From: an uncultured Gammaproteobacteria bacterium
Lineage (GTDB): Bacteria > Pseudomonadota > Gammaproteobacteria > PS1 > Pseudothioglobaceae
Length of the DNA stretch: 15,567 nt
Assembly: GCA_929200175.1 (NCBI GenBank)
Contig: CAKMYR010000018.1
Span: 1 to 15,567 of the forward strand
Direction: 5' to 3'
Shown: in pieces, positions 6,121 through 12,669 of the stretch
Numbering within the stretch: the first letter of the stretch is position 1
How the letters are laid out: each line of letters opens with the position of its first letter
Notes under the pieces: generated by a model
Told to the model about the DNA's origin: nothing
The model's input: the letters and a program-made list of their open reading frames with translations, nothing else
The model's database searches: none
Translations under genes and position numbers: made by a program

Positions 6121-6555
6121 TTATTCCTTAATTTTACCGTTTAAAGCTTCAATAGCCTTTTTAGCGCCTTTTGTTACATTAATTTTATTTATTGTAACCT
6201 CTCTAGTAATTTCACCAGAAAGGATGACTTTTACTTTTTTAATATTTTTTGAAACTAAATTATATTTTTTTAATAAATCAATAGTTATTTCATTTTCTTT
6301 AAGTTTATCAATTTCTGACAATCTAACTTCTGATCTAGTTTTATAAACTCTTGAGCAAAAACCAACTTTTGGAAGTCTTCGCTGTAAAGGCATTTGTCCG
6401 CCTTCAAAACCAATTTTAGTCGACCCTCCAGAACGAGATTTTTGTCCTTTGTGTCCACGCCCGCAAGTTTTACCAAGGTTACTACCGCTACCACGACCTA
6501 CTCTTTTTCTTGCTCTTTTTTCACCTTTTGCAGGAGTTAATGTATTTAATTTCAT
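6121..6555 (-). CDS. rplO: 50S ribosomal protein L15
   Basis: L15 is an assembly protein of the 50S subunit with a long N-terminal arm threaded into 23S rRNA. Its 144 residues equal the E. coli length. The arm is clear: MKLNTLTPAKGEKRARKRVG, GRGSGSNLGKTCGRGHKGQKSR and GGSTKIGFEGGQMPLQRRLPKVGF. The C-terminal globular part ends TKGAKKAIEALNGKI. It is separated from rpmD by 162 bases, the longest gap inside the ribosomal block, and has no Shine-Dalgarno sequence before its ATG. Its TAA stop is followed directly by a second in-frame TAA and then the secY ATG. Confidence 0.99.
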   Translation of the reverse strand: MKLNTLTPAKGEKRARKRVGRGSGSNLGKTCGRGHKGQKSRSGGSTKIGFEGGQMPLQRRLPKVGFCSRVYKTRSEVRLSEIDKLKENEITIDLLKKYNLVSKNIKKVKVILSGEITREVTINKINVTKGAKKAIEALNGKIKE

Positions 6556-6717
6556 AATGTATTTATTTGTAGTATTTCAAAAACCTTTATCTTTTTTTAA
6601 TCTATCTTAAATTATCTAAACAGCTATTTTAAGGTTAGCTATTATATATTCTATATTTATTTATATTTTAGATTTTTCCTTATTTATAGTAACTATAATG
6701 ATATTTATACTAAATTA
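6556..6717 (-). other. 162-base AT-rich spacer between rpmD and rplO
   Basis: No coding sequence is evident in this gap. On the minus strand it holds TATAAT-like strings, including one inside GAATATATAATAGC, but no good -35 partner. It also contains a 15-base near-perfect dyad at 6684-6698 centred on TATAGT/ACTATA, an AGCTA/TAGCT inverted repeat with a 9-base loop, and a distant AACCTT/AAGGTT pair ending in five T bases. None of these is strong enough to call a terminator or promoter. The gap may hold an internal promoter or a regulatory leader for rplO-secY-rpmJ. Confidence 0.35.
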
Positions 6718-6954
6718 CTATTCTACTTTCAATAAATAAGCAACTTTATTAATCATACCCCTAATGCTTTTTGTGTCCTCTAACTCAACAGTTTGATTAA
6801 TTCTTTTCAATCCAAGACCTGCTACAGTTAAACGATGAGATGGTAAACGACCATAAAAACTTTTAATTAATTTAATTTTTACAGTCTTTTGTTTTTTAAC
6901 AGTTTGTTTTTTATTGGTTTTTGGTTTTTTAATAGTTTTTTTAACTTCAGGCAT
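6718..6954 (-). CDS. rpmD: 50S ribosomal protein L30, with lysine-rich N-terminal extension
   Basis: L30 is a small 50S protein. The family core lies at about 23-78: KTVKIK, YGRLPSHRLTVAGLGLKRI, QTVELEDTKSIRGMINKVAYLLKVE. The total length is 78 against 59 in E. coli. The excess is an N-terminal stretch of about 20 residues with nine lysines in the first 22, plus Thr, Gln and Pro, in loosely repeated KK-x-x-KK units. The start is supported because it is the only Met before the core and has a strong AGGAG ribosome-binding site at good spacing, formed by the last codons of rpsE. The extension is therefore likely translated. Confidence 0.96.
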   Translation of the reverse strand: MPEVKKTIKKPKTNKKQTVKKQKTVKIKLIKSFYGRLPSHRLTVAGLGLKRINQTVELEDTKSIRGMINKVAYLLKVE

Positions 6955-6956
6955 TT

Positions 6957-7460
6957 TTATTCTCCTGTAATTTGCTCAATACTTTTACCTCTCTTAGCAG
7001 CAATTACTTGCGGAGAAGACATAGAATAAAGTCCAGCAATAGTAGCACGAACTACGCTAATTGGATTACGAGTACCATTACATTTAGTTAATATATTATG
7101 CACTCCAACCGCCTCTAATACACTACGCATAGGACCACCTGCTATAACTCCAGTACCTTCAGATGCTGGCTGCATATAAATTTTCGCAGCTCCTAGTCTA
7201 AAATTAATAGGATAATGTAATGTACCATTAACCAACGAAACTGATTTCATAGATTTTTTTGCTTTTTCTATAGCTTTTTGAATAGCAATTGGCACCTCAC
7301 GAGATTTGCCTGTTCCATAACTGACTTTGCCATTGCCATCACCAACAACAACAAGTGCTGAAAAACCAAAAATACGACCACCTTTAACTACTTTTACCAC
7401 ACGACGGACATTGACTAATTTTTCAATGTAATCATTATTTTGGTTATTATATTCTGCCAT
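6957..7460 (-). CDS. rpsE: 30S ribosomal protein S5
   Basis: S5 lies at the mRNA entrance of the 30S subunit and affects decoding accuracy and helicase activity. It has 167 residues, the E. coli length. The N-terminal double-stranded-RNA-binding-like domain contains LVNVRRVVKVVKGGRIFGFSALVVVGDGNG (16-45, including the GGRI...F loop where spectinomycin resistance maps in E. coli). The C-terminal domain contains AGGPMRSVLEAVGVHNILTKCNGTRNP. An AGGATA sequence precedes the ATG. Its last codons also serve as the rpmD ribosome-binding site. Confidence 0.99.
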   Translation of the reverse strand: MAEYNNQNNDYIEKLVNVRRVVKVVKGGRIFGFSALVVVGDGNGKVSYGTGKSREVPIAIQKAIEKAKKSMKSVSLVNGTLHYPINFRLGAAKIYMQPASEGTGVIAGGPMRSVLEAVGVHNILTKCNGTRNPISVVRATIAGLYSMSSPQVIAAKRGKSIEQITGE

Positions 7461-7495
7461 TGATTTATATCCTATATTAATTTAATAAAAATTAT

Positions 7496-7843
7496 TTAAA
7501 AATCTAGTCCGCCCTTTCTTGCTGCATCAGCTAAAGCTTTTATTCTGCCATGAAATTTAAATCCAGAACGATCAAAAGAAACCTTGGTTATTTTTGCATT
7601 TTTTGCATTTTTTGCAATTTTTGTTCCAATTTTTGCAGCAGCTTCTTTATTTCCGCTATTCTTAATTTTATCAGATAATGTAGAGGCAGAAGTCAATACC
7701 CTAGAGCCACAACCACTAATAATCTGAGCATATATATGTCTTGAGCTTCTATAAACACACAATCTTTCAATTCCTATTTTAGAATTTTTTGCTCTAAATT
7801 TAGTTGCTCGTTTTAATCTGGAATATTTTTTAGACGATTTCAT
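7496..7843 (-). CDS. rplR: 50S ribosomal protein L18
   Basis: L18 binds 5S rRNA with L5 and helps dock it into the central protuberance. The 115 residues (E. coli 117) include the basic N-terminus MKSSKKYSRLKRATKFRAK, RLCVYRSSRHIYAQII, and the C-terminal SFDRSGFKFHGRIKALADAARKGGLDF, which is the conserved RNA-binding end. It lies in the normal place between rplF and rpsE. The leader before the ATG is purely A/T. Confidence 0.99.
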   Translation of the reverse strand: MKSSKKYSRLKRATKFRAKNSKIGIERLCVYRSSRHIYAQIISGCGSRVLTSASTLSDKIKNSGNKEAAAKIGTKIAKNAKNAKITKVSFDRSGFKFHGRIKALADAARKGGLDF

Positions 7844-7854
7844 ATTATTTATTT

Positions 7855-8400
7855 TTATTTTTTCTTAGCTACTTTTCTCACTACTTGTTCATCACTATAA
7901 CGAACCCCTTTACCTTTATAAGGCTCAGGCTTACGATAAGATCTAACTTCAGCTGAAACTTGACCAACTTTTTGTTTATCTATCCCTTTAACTATAATTT
8001 GTGTTTGCGATGGAGTTTCTATAGTAACCCCATCAGGAATATCATACTCAATTGGATGAGAAAAACCTAAACTTAAATTTAATTTCTTACCACTAACTTT
8101 AGCTCTATATCCTACTCCTACTAAAGTTAATTGTTTTTCCCAACCAGTTGCCACACCTTTAATAAAATTAGCAACATTAGCTCTTGCAGTTCCCGCTTGA
8201 GCCCAGGCATTTTTTATATTTTTTTTATCTACCTCAGCAACACCAAAAGTTAAAATATTATCAGCATTATTTATTGTTACTAAAGAGTTAACATTTATAT
8301 CAACCTTACCTAATTTACCTATAATAGAAATTAAATTATCATTTAAAGATATTTTTATATCAGAAGGTATAGTAATAGGAGATTTTGCAATTCTAGACAT
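7855..8400 (-). CDS. rplF: 50S ribosomal protein L6
   Basis: L6 sits next to the sarcin-ricin loop and the base of the L7/L12 stalk. It has 181 residues (E. coli 177) with the two repeated alpha/beta domains: MSRIAKSPITIPSDIKISLN in the first, and the C-terminal ITVKG-like IIVKGIDKQKVGQ with YRKPEPYKGKGVRYSDE at the end. The open frame extends 14 codons upstream, but that overlaps the end of rpsH and is not homologous. The start at 8400 is chosen because SRIAKSPI is the conserved N-terminus. No Shine-Dalgarno sequence is visible before it. Confidence 0.97.
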   Translation of the reverse strand: MSRIAKSPITIPSDIKISLNDNLISIIGKLGKVDINVNSLVTINNADNILTFGVAEVDKKNIKNAWAQAGTARANVANFIKGVATGWEKQLTLVGVGYRAKVSGKKLNLSLGFSHPIEYDIPDGVTIETPSQTQIIVKGIDKQKVGQVSAEVRSYRKPEPYKGKGVRYSDEQVVRKVAKKK

Positions 8401-8413
8401 ATATAATTTTAAT

Positions 8414-8809
8414 TTAACAAACACTACACAAAACTTCGCCACCTAAATTTTCAGCTTTAGCTTCTTTTCCAGTCATCACACCTTTTGGTGTTGAAATAAT
8501 AACTATTCCTAATCCATTCATCACTTTTGGAATTTCATCACTTTTAACATAAACCCTAAGGCTTGGCTTTGAAATTCTTTTTAAAGATTCAATAACAGAT
8601 TTACCGTCGTAGTATTTTAATATTATTTTTATTTTCTTTTCAGGTAATTCGCCATCAACACTAAAAGATTCAATATATCCTTCTTGTTGCATAACTTTAG
8701 CAATATTAACCTTTAAGTTTGAGGCTGGTATATCAACACTTTTCTTGTTTACCAGATGAGCATTACGTATACGAGTTAACATATCCGCTATAACATCAGA
8801 CATACTCAT
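8414..8809 (-). CDS. rpsH: 30S ribosomal protein S8
   Basis: S8 is a primary 16S rRNA binder (helix 21) and, in E. coli, the translational repressor of the spc operon through a site at rplE. The 131 residues compare with 130. Landmarks are MSMSDVIADMLTRIRNAH, PASNLKVNIAKVMQQEGYI, and GLGIVIISTPKGVMTGKEA followed by LGGEVLC. The frame is open for 30 codons upstream, overlapping the end of rpsN. The ATG at 8809 is preferred because it begins the conserved N-terminus and has AAGGAG in front, the best ribosome-binding site in this part of the operon. Confidence 0.98.
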   Translation of the reverse strand: MSMSDVIADMLTRIRNAHLVNKKSVDIPASNLKVNIAKVMQQEGYIESFSVDGELPEKKIKIILKYYDGKSVIESLKRISKPSLRVYVKSDEIPKVMNGLGIVIISTPKGVMTGKEAKAENLGGEVLCSVC

Positions 8810-8861
8810 ATTAGCTCCTTTGTATATAAAAATTTCATAGTTTTTTAATCCTAATTTATAT

Positions 8862-9167
8862 TTACCAACTTGATTTAGATAAACCCGAAACCTCGCCATT
8901 CATAACAAGTTCTCTTAATTTATTTCTAGATAAGCCAAACTTGCGATAAAATCCATGAGGACGACCAGTCAAACCACAACGACTACGCTGTCTTATTGGT
9001 GAAGCATCTCTAGGCAACAATTTAAGTTTAATAATAGCCTGAAAACGCTCTTCATCAGTTACATTAACACTTTTAATAATTTTTTTTAATTCTAATCTTT
9101 TAGTACGATATTTAGCAACTATCTTTGCGCGCTTAATATCTTTATTTATCATTGATTTTTTAGCCAT
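8862..9167 (-). CDS. rpsN: 30S ribosomal protein S14 (zinc-independent type)
   Basis: S14 is in the head of the 30S subunit near the A site. At 101 residues it is the long C-minus form, like E. coli, without the CxxC zinc pairs of the 61-residue form. Conserved parts are MAKKSMINKD, the middle LLPRDASPIRQRSRCGLTGRPHGFYRKFGLSRNKLRELV and the C-terminal SGLSKSSW. It lies between rplE and rpsH as expected. Only a weak AAAGAAA precedes the ATG. Confidence 0.99.
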   Translation of the reverse strand: MAKKSMINKDIKRAKIVAKYRTKRLELKKIIKSVNVTDEERFQAIIKLKLLPRDASPIRQRSRCGLTGRPHGFYRKFGLSRNKLRELVMNGEVSGLSKSSW

Positions 9168-9180
9168 TTTTCTTTATTTT

Positions 9181-9717
9181 TTAATTTTTAAAAGGAAAAT
9201 CAAACATTTCTAACAGTTTTTTAGCATATTCATTACTTTGTGTTGTAGTAATTATTGATATATCCATTCCCTTTATTTTAGTAACTTTTTCAAAGTCAAT
9301 TTCTGGAAATACAATTTGCTCAGATAATCCTAAACTATAATTTCCACGACCATCAAAAGACTTGTTATTCAATCCACGAAAATCACGTACACGAGGAATT
9401 GCAATACTAATCAAACGATCAAGAAACTCATACATTTTTTTTCTTCTTAAAGTTACCTTACATCCAATAGGATTACCTTCTCTTATTTTAAAGCTTGCAA
9501 CTGATTTACGAGCATTACAAACAACTGGACTTTGCCCAGAAATAATTTTCATTTCTTCTAGTGCATTTTGTAATATTTTTTTATCTGCTGATGAATCTAA
9601 TCCCATGTTAATGACTATTTTTTCAATTTTTGGAACCTGCATAGGATTTGATACACCTAGTGCTTTTTGCATACTTGGTATAATTTCATCTTTGTATTTT
9701 TGTTCTAGTCTTGACAC
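9181..9717 (-). CDS. rplE: 50S ribosomal protein L5
   Basis: L5 binds 5S rRNA in the central protuberance and contacts the 30S head and P-site tRNA. It has 178 residues (E. coli 179). Landmarks are NPMQVPKIEKIVINMG at 24-39, CNARKSVASFKIREGNPIGCKVTLR, the RVRDFRGLNNKSFDGRGNYSLGL block at 110-132, and the FPEIDFEKVTKIKGMDISI stretch. The start codon is GTG: an in-frame TAG four codons upstream excludes any earlier start, and AGGA lies about 11 bases before the GTG. An out-of-frame ATG overlaps it (ATGTG). Confidence 0.98.
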   Translation of the reverse strand: MSRLEQKYKDEIIPSMQKALGVSNPMQVPKIEKIVINMGLDSSADKKILQNALEEMKIISGQSPVVCNARKSVASFKIREGNPIGCKVTLRRKKMYEFLDRLISIAIPRVRDFRGLNNKSFDGRGNYSLGLSEQIVFPEIDFEKVTKIKGMDISIITTTQSNEYAKKLLEMFDFPFKN

Positions 9718-9736
9718 ATCTAATTCCTAAAAAATA

Positions 9737-10048
9737 TTAATCAATCTTTTCGCCGTTTGATTTAAAAAATCTTTCTTTTTTACCATCTTTATTAAAACGA
9801 ATACCAACTTTATCTGCTTTTTTAATTTTTGGATTATAAATAGCAACATTGGAAATTGCAAAAGGCATATCATGATCAATAATACCTCCAGTTACTCCAG
9901 CTTTAGGATTAGGCTTAACATGTTTTTTAAAAATATTTAAACCCTCAACTTTAATTTTATTGCCAATAATATCAGTAACTGTTCCAACAGATCCTTTTTC
10001 TTTACCAGTAATAATAATTACTTCGTCCTTTTTTTTAATTTTATTCAC
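9737..10048 (-). CDS. rplX: 50S ribosomal protein L24
   Basis: L24 is an early assembly protein at the exit of the peptide tunnel. It has 103 residues (E. coli 104). The KOW motif is at the N-terminus, KKDEVIIITGKEKGSVGTVT (6-25), followed by KVEGLNIFKKHVKPN and the GGIIDHDMPFAISNVAIYNP block. The start is GTG, overlapping the rplN TAG stop by one base (TAGTG), with AGAGGT upstream, so translation is probably coupled to rplN. Confidence 0.98.
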   Translation of the reverse strand: MNKIKKKDEVIIITGKEKGSVGTVTDIIGNKIKVEGLNIFKKHVKPNPKAGVTGGIIDHDMPFAISNVAIYNPKIKKADKVGIRFNKDGKKERFFKSNGEKID

Positions 10049-10416
10049 TATAATACCTCTGGCGCTAACGATATTATTTTCATAAATCTCTCACTACGCA
10101 ATTCACGAGTTACAGGTCCAAAAATACGAGTACCTACTGGCTCTAATTTTGCACTTAAAAGTACTACAGCATTATTGTCAAAGCGTATTTTAGAACCATC
10201 TACTCTACTAATACCGTGAGCACTACGAACTACTACAGCATTATATACTTCACCTTTTTTTACTTTTCCTCTAGGCGTTGCCTCTTTAATACTAACTTTA
10301 ATAACATCACCAATATTTGCAAATCTTTTTTTTGAGCCGCCTAAAACTTTAATACACATAGCCTTAACGCCTCCGCTATTATCAGCAATTTGTAGTTTTG
10401 TTTGTGTTTGAATCAT
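10048..10416 (-). CDS. rplN: 50S ribosomal protein L14
   Basis: L14 lies on the 50S face, forms a bridge to the 30S subunit and is the docking site of RsfS. Its 122 residues (E. coli 123) start MIQTQTKLQIADNSGGVKAMCIKVLGG and include DVIKVSIKEATPRGKVKKG, DNNAVVL, PVGTRIFGPVTRELR and the end SLAPEVL. In E. coli this gene heads the spc operon behind its own promoter. Here only 20 bases separate it from rpsQ, with no clear ribosome-binding site before the ATG. Confidence 0.99.
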   Translation of the reverse strand: MIQTQTKLQIADNSGGVKAMCIKVLGGSKKRFANIGDVIKVSIKEATPRGKVKKGEVYNAVVVRSAHGISRVDGSKIRFDNNAVVLLSAKLEPVGTRIFGPVTRELRSERFMKIISLAPEVL

Positions 10417-10436
10417 AATATTATTCTTAAATATAT

Positions 10437-10703
10437 TTAATCAATTACTTCAAATTTTTCAATTATTTCTAATAATTCCCAATGCTTAGTTTTAGAAAAA
10501 GGTTTTGCTTCTACTACCTTAACTATATCTCCCAAAGCACATTCATTATTTTTATCATGGGCATGAATTTTGGTATTTAATTTTATGTATTTTTTATAAA
10601 CTGGATGCCTAACTTTTCTTTCAATTAAAATAGAAATTGTTTTATCACGAACATTACTAAGTACTTTTCCTGCCAATACTCTTTCTACTTTATTATTTTT
10701 CAC
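10437..10703 (-). CDS. rpsQ: 30S ribosomal protein S17
   Basis: S17 is a primary 16S rRNA-binding protein of the OB-fold type. The 88 residues (E. coli 84) include LAGKVLSNVRDKTISILIERKVRHPVYKKYIK (10-41), KIHAHDKNNECALGDIV and KPFSKTKHWEL. The start is GTG and overlaps the last 11 bases of rpmC, so translation is likely coupled to rpmC; the upstream GAGAGA within rpmC is a possible ribosome-binding site. This is the last gene of the S10 set. Confidence 0.97.
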   Translation of the reverse strand: MKNNKVERVLAGKVLSNVRDKTISILIERKVRHPVYKKYIKLNTKIHAHDKNNECALGDIVKVVEAKPFSKTKHWELLEIIEKFEVID

Positions 10704-10887
10704 TTTGATTCTCTCTCATAACGGTTTTTATTCGTGCAATTGTCTTTTTATTTTTATTTAATTTAGAATTATCAGCTAGCTGAGAACTATTATTTTGCAT
10801 GCGTAACTCAAAACCTTCTTTCAAAAAATTCAACAATGCATCATTTAGTTCTGATTTGCTTTTTTCTCTTATCTCTTTTATATTCAT
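10693..10887 (-). CDS. rpmC: 50S ribosomal protein L29
   Basis: L29 is a small helical-hairpin protein near the tunnel exit, next to L23, where SRP and trigger factor dock. The 64 residues (E. coli 63) start MNIKEIREKSKSELNDALL and end ARIKTVMRENQSEK, with the family spacing KxxIARIKTVxRE. The gene starts two bases after the rplP stop and overlaps rpsQ by 11 bases. No clear Shine-Dalgarno sequence is present, consistent with re-initiation after rplP. Confidence 0.98.
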   Translation of the reverse strand: MNIKEIREKSKSELNDALLNFLKEGFELRMQNNSSQLADNSKLNKNKKTIARIKTVMRENQSEK

Positions 10888-10889
10888 TG

Positions 10890-11300
10890 CTACATTAATA
10901 CACTTTTAGTTATTGTTGTTTTAATTGGAAGTTTAGAGTCGGCTAATTTTAAAGCCTCTCTAGCTACACTTTCATCTATGCCTTGCATTTCAAAAAGTAT
11001 TTGTCCTGGCTTAACTTGAGCAACCCAATATTCAACTCCACCCTTTCCTTTACCCATTCTTACTTCTAATGGTTTTTTAGTAATTGGCTTATCTGGAAAA
11101 ATACGAATCCAAATCTTACCTTGTCTTTTTACATAACGAGTCATCGTTCTTCTTGCTGATTCTATTTGTCTTGCAGTAATACGAGATCTCCCAACAGCTT
11201 GTAATCCTATTTCACCAAAACTAACTTTATGGCTATTTGATAAACCACGATTACGGCCTTTCATTATTTTTTTAAATTTTGTACGCTTAGGTTGTAACAT
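10890..11300 (-). CDS. rplP: 50S ribosomal protein L16
   Basis: L16 is needed late in 50S assembly and helps position the acceptor arm of A-site tRNA. The 136 residues equal the E. coli length. The N-terminus MLQPKRTKFKKIMKGRNRG, ARRTMTRYVKRQGKIWIRIFPDKP (49-72), the loop RMGKGKGGVEYWVAQVKPGQILFE (81-104) and AREALKLADSKLPIKT are all typical. The RMGKGKG loop contains the arginine that is hydroxylated in E. coli L16. It follows rpsC by two bases. Confidence 0.99.
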   Translation of the reverse strand: MLQPKRTKFKKIMKGRNRGLSNSHKVSFGEIGLQAVGRSRITARQIESARRTMTRYVKRQGKIWIRIFPDKPITKKPLEVRMGKGKGGVEYWVAQVKPGQILFEMQGIDESVAREALKLADSKLPIKTTITKSVLM

Positions 11301-11302
11301 AA

Positions 11303-11986
11303 TTAATTCTTATTATTAGCTGCAAATTTTTCTATTTCTTCTAAAGTGCCAGTTTTGTGATCTAAAATTTCACCTTTAAAAATCCAAACTTTAATACCAA
11401 TCACTCCATATTGAGTATTTGCTACATAAGTAGAATAATCTACATTAGCTCTAAATGTGTGTAAAGGCACGCGCCCTTCTCTATACCATTCAGAACGAGC
11501 AATTTCTACGCCATTTAAACGCCCACTAACCATAATTTTTATACCTTTTGCTCCTAAGCGCATAGCATTACCTATAGCTCTTTTGACTGCACGACGATAC
11601 ATTACACGCTTTTCTAGCTGTAAAGCTATACTTTCAGCTACTAAACGCGCATCAATTTCTGGTTTTTTAATTTCTTCAATAGTAATATGGACTGGCATTC
11701 CTATAATTTTAGTAATAGTTGTTTTTAATTTTTCAATATCAGCCCCTTTTTTTCCAATTACAATTCCAGGACGAGCGGTATAAATTATAACTTTTGTATT
11801 ATCACCTAAACGCTCAATCTTTATATTGCTTACAGAAGCTGATTTTAATTTATCAAAAAGATATTCTCTAACCTTAACATCAGACAATAGATATTTATGG
11901 TAATTTTTAGAATTAGCATACCATTTGGAATCCCAATCTTTTATTATGCCTAATCTTATACCTTTTGGATTTACCTTTTGTCCCAT
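11303..11986 (-). CDS. rpsC: 30S ribosomal protein S3
   Basis: S3 sits at the mRNA entry tunnel of the 30S head and contributes to ribosomal helicase activity. It has 227 residues (E. coli 233). The N-terminus MGQKVNPKGIRLGIIKDWDS is typical. A type II KH domain follows, with IVIGKKGADIEKL at 75-87 and its GKKG loop at 78-81. The C-terminal domain contains MRLGAKGIKIMVSGRLNGVEIARSEWYREGRVPLHTFRANVDY. An AGGTA sequence precedes the ATG. Confidence 0.99.
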   Translation of the reverse strand: MGQKVNPKGIRLGIIKDWDSKWYANSKNYHKYLLSDVKVREYLFDKLKSASVSNIKIERLGDNTKVIIYTARPGIVIGKKGADIEKLKTTITKIIGMPVHITIEEIKKPEIDARLVAESIALQLEKRVMYRRAVKRAIGNAMRLGAKGIKIMVSGRLNGVEIARSEWYREGRVPLHTFRANVDYSTYVANTQYGVIGIKVWIFKGEILDHKTGTLEEIEKFAANNKN

Positions 11987-11993
11987 ACTATAC

Positions 11994-12329
11994 CTATTTA
12001 CTACTTAAACCAATTGTGATATGACTCGTTCTTTTAAGAATACGATTAGCTCTGCCTTTTGCTCGTGGTCGAATTCTTTTCATAGTCGACCCCTCATCAA
12101 TATAAGCACTAGCAACAAACAATTCATCAATATCTAGCCCATTATTATTCTCAGCATTTGAAATTGCAGAATCAAGTACTTTTTTTACTAAGACAGCTGC
12201 TTTTTTATTACTAAAGATTAAAATATTTGTAGCTTCTTCAACCGACTTAAGGCGAATTTGATCAGCTATCAATCTTGCTTTAAAGGGTGATATTTTAGCA
12301 TATTTATGTATTGCTTTAACTTCTTTCAT
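11994..12329 (-). CDS. rplV: 50S ribosomal protein L22
   Basis: L22 extends a beta-hairpin into the peptide exit tunnel, lining the constriction where macrolide resistance mutations and arrest peptides act. It has 111 residues (E. coli 110). Core: HKYAKISPFKARLIADQIR, KAAVLVKKVLDSAISNAENNNG, and the hairpin-bearing end DEGSTMKRIRPRAKGRANRILKRTSHITI. A good AGGA ribosome-binding site precedes the ATG in the 27-base gap after rpsS. Confidence 0.99.
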   Translation of the reverse strand: MKEVKAIHKYAKISPFKARLIADQIRLKSVEEATNILIFSNKKAAVLVKKVLDSAISNAENNNGLDIDELFVASAYIDEGSTMKRIRPRAKGRANRILKRTSHITIGLSSK

Positions 12330-12356
12330 TATTAATAATCCTCTAAGATTTTCCTT

Positions 12357-12626
12357 TTAAGATTTTCGGTCTCCAGAATGCTCTTTAAAATTTCTAGTAG
12401 CTGCAAATTCTCCTAGTTTATGACCAATCATATTTTCATTTATAGCAACTGGAATATGCGCTCTGCCATTATGTACTAATATAGTTAAACCAATCATTTC
12501 TGGCACAATAACACTACGACGAGACCATGTTTTAATTGGTTTTCTGCTTTTGTTTTTTTGTGCCGTTAATACTTTTTGTATTAAATGCTCGTCAATAAAA
12601 GGTCCTTTTCTTAATGATCTAGCCAT
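12357..12626 (-). CDS. rpsS: 30S ribosomal protein S19
   Basis: S19 is in the 30S head, partnered with S13 in the A-site finger bridge. It has 89 residues (E. coli 92). Landmarks: MARSLRKGPFIDEHLIQKV, IKTWSRRSVIVPEMIGLTILVHNGRAHIPVAI, ENMIGHKLGEFAATRNFKEHSGDRK. It lies 43 bases after rplB; this gap has a TATAAT on the coding strand but no matching -35 element. The bases just before its ATG are A/T only. Confidence 0.99.
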   Translation of the reverse strand: MARSLRKGPFIDEHLIQKVLTAQKNKSRKPIKTWSRRSVIVPEMIGLTILVHNGRAHIPVAINENMIGHKLGEFAATRNFKEHSGDRKS

Positions 12627-12669
12627 ATTAAATTTTAATTTATTAAATTATACATTTACCCAAACAAAA

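Noticed and set aside
6285..6494. Minus-strand 69-codon frame inside rplO
   Set aside because: It is an out-of-frame shadow of the well-supported L15 gene.
6590..6636. AACCTT...AAGGTT pair followed by T bases as a terminator before rplO
   Set aside because: Only six pairs close a loop of about 45 bases; this is too weak for an intrinsic terminator, and essential genes follow directly.
8810..8899. 30-codon N-terminal extension of S8
   Set aside because: It overlaps the end of rpsN in another frame and lacks homology; AAGGAG directly precedes the conserved start at 8809.
9362..9730. Plus-strand open frame opposite rplE
   Set aside because: Antisense shadow of L5; other plus-strand frames at 6050, 11457, 12550, 13610, 13969 and 14884 are rejected for the same reason.
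12627..12669. Possible promoter between rplB and rpsS
   Set aside because: There is a TATAAT on the minus strand, but the position 17 bases upstream does not resemble TTGACA, and such strings are frequent in this AT-rich sequence.
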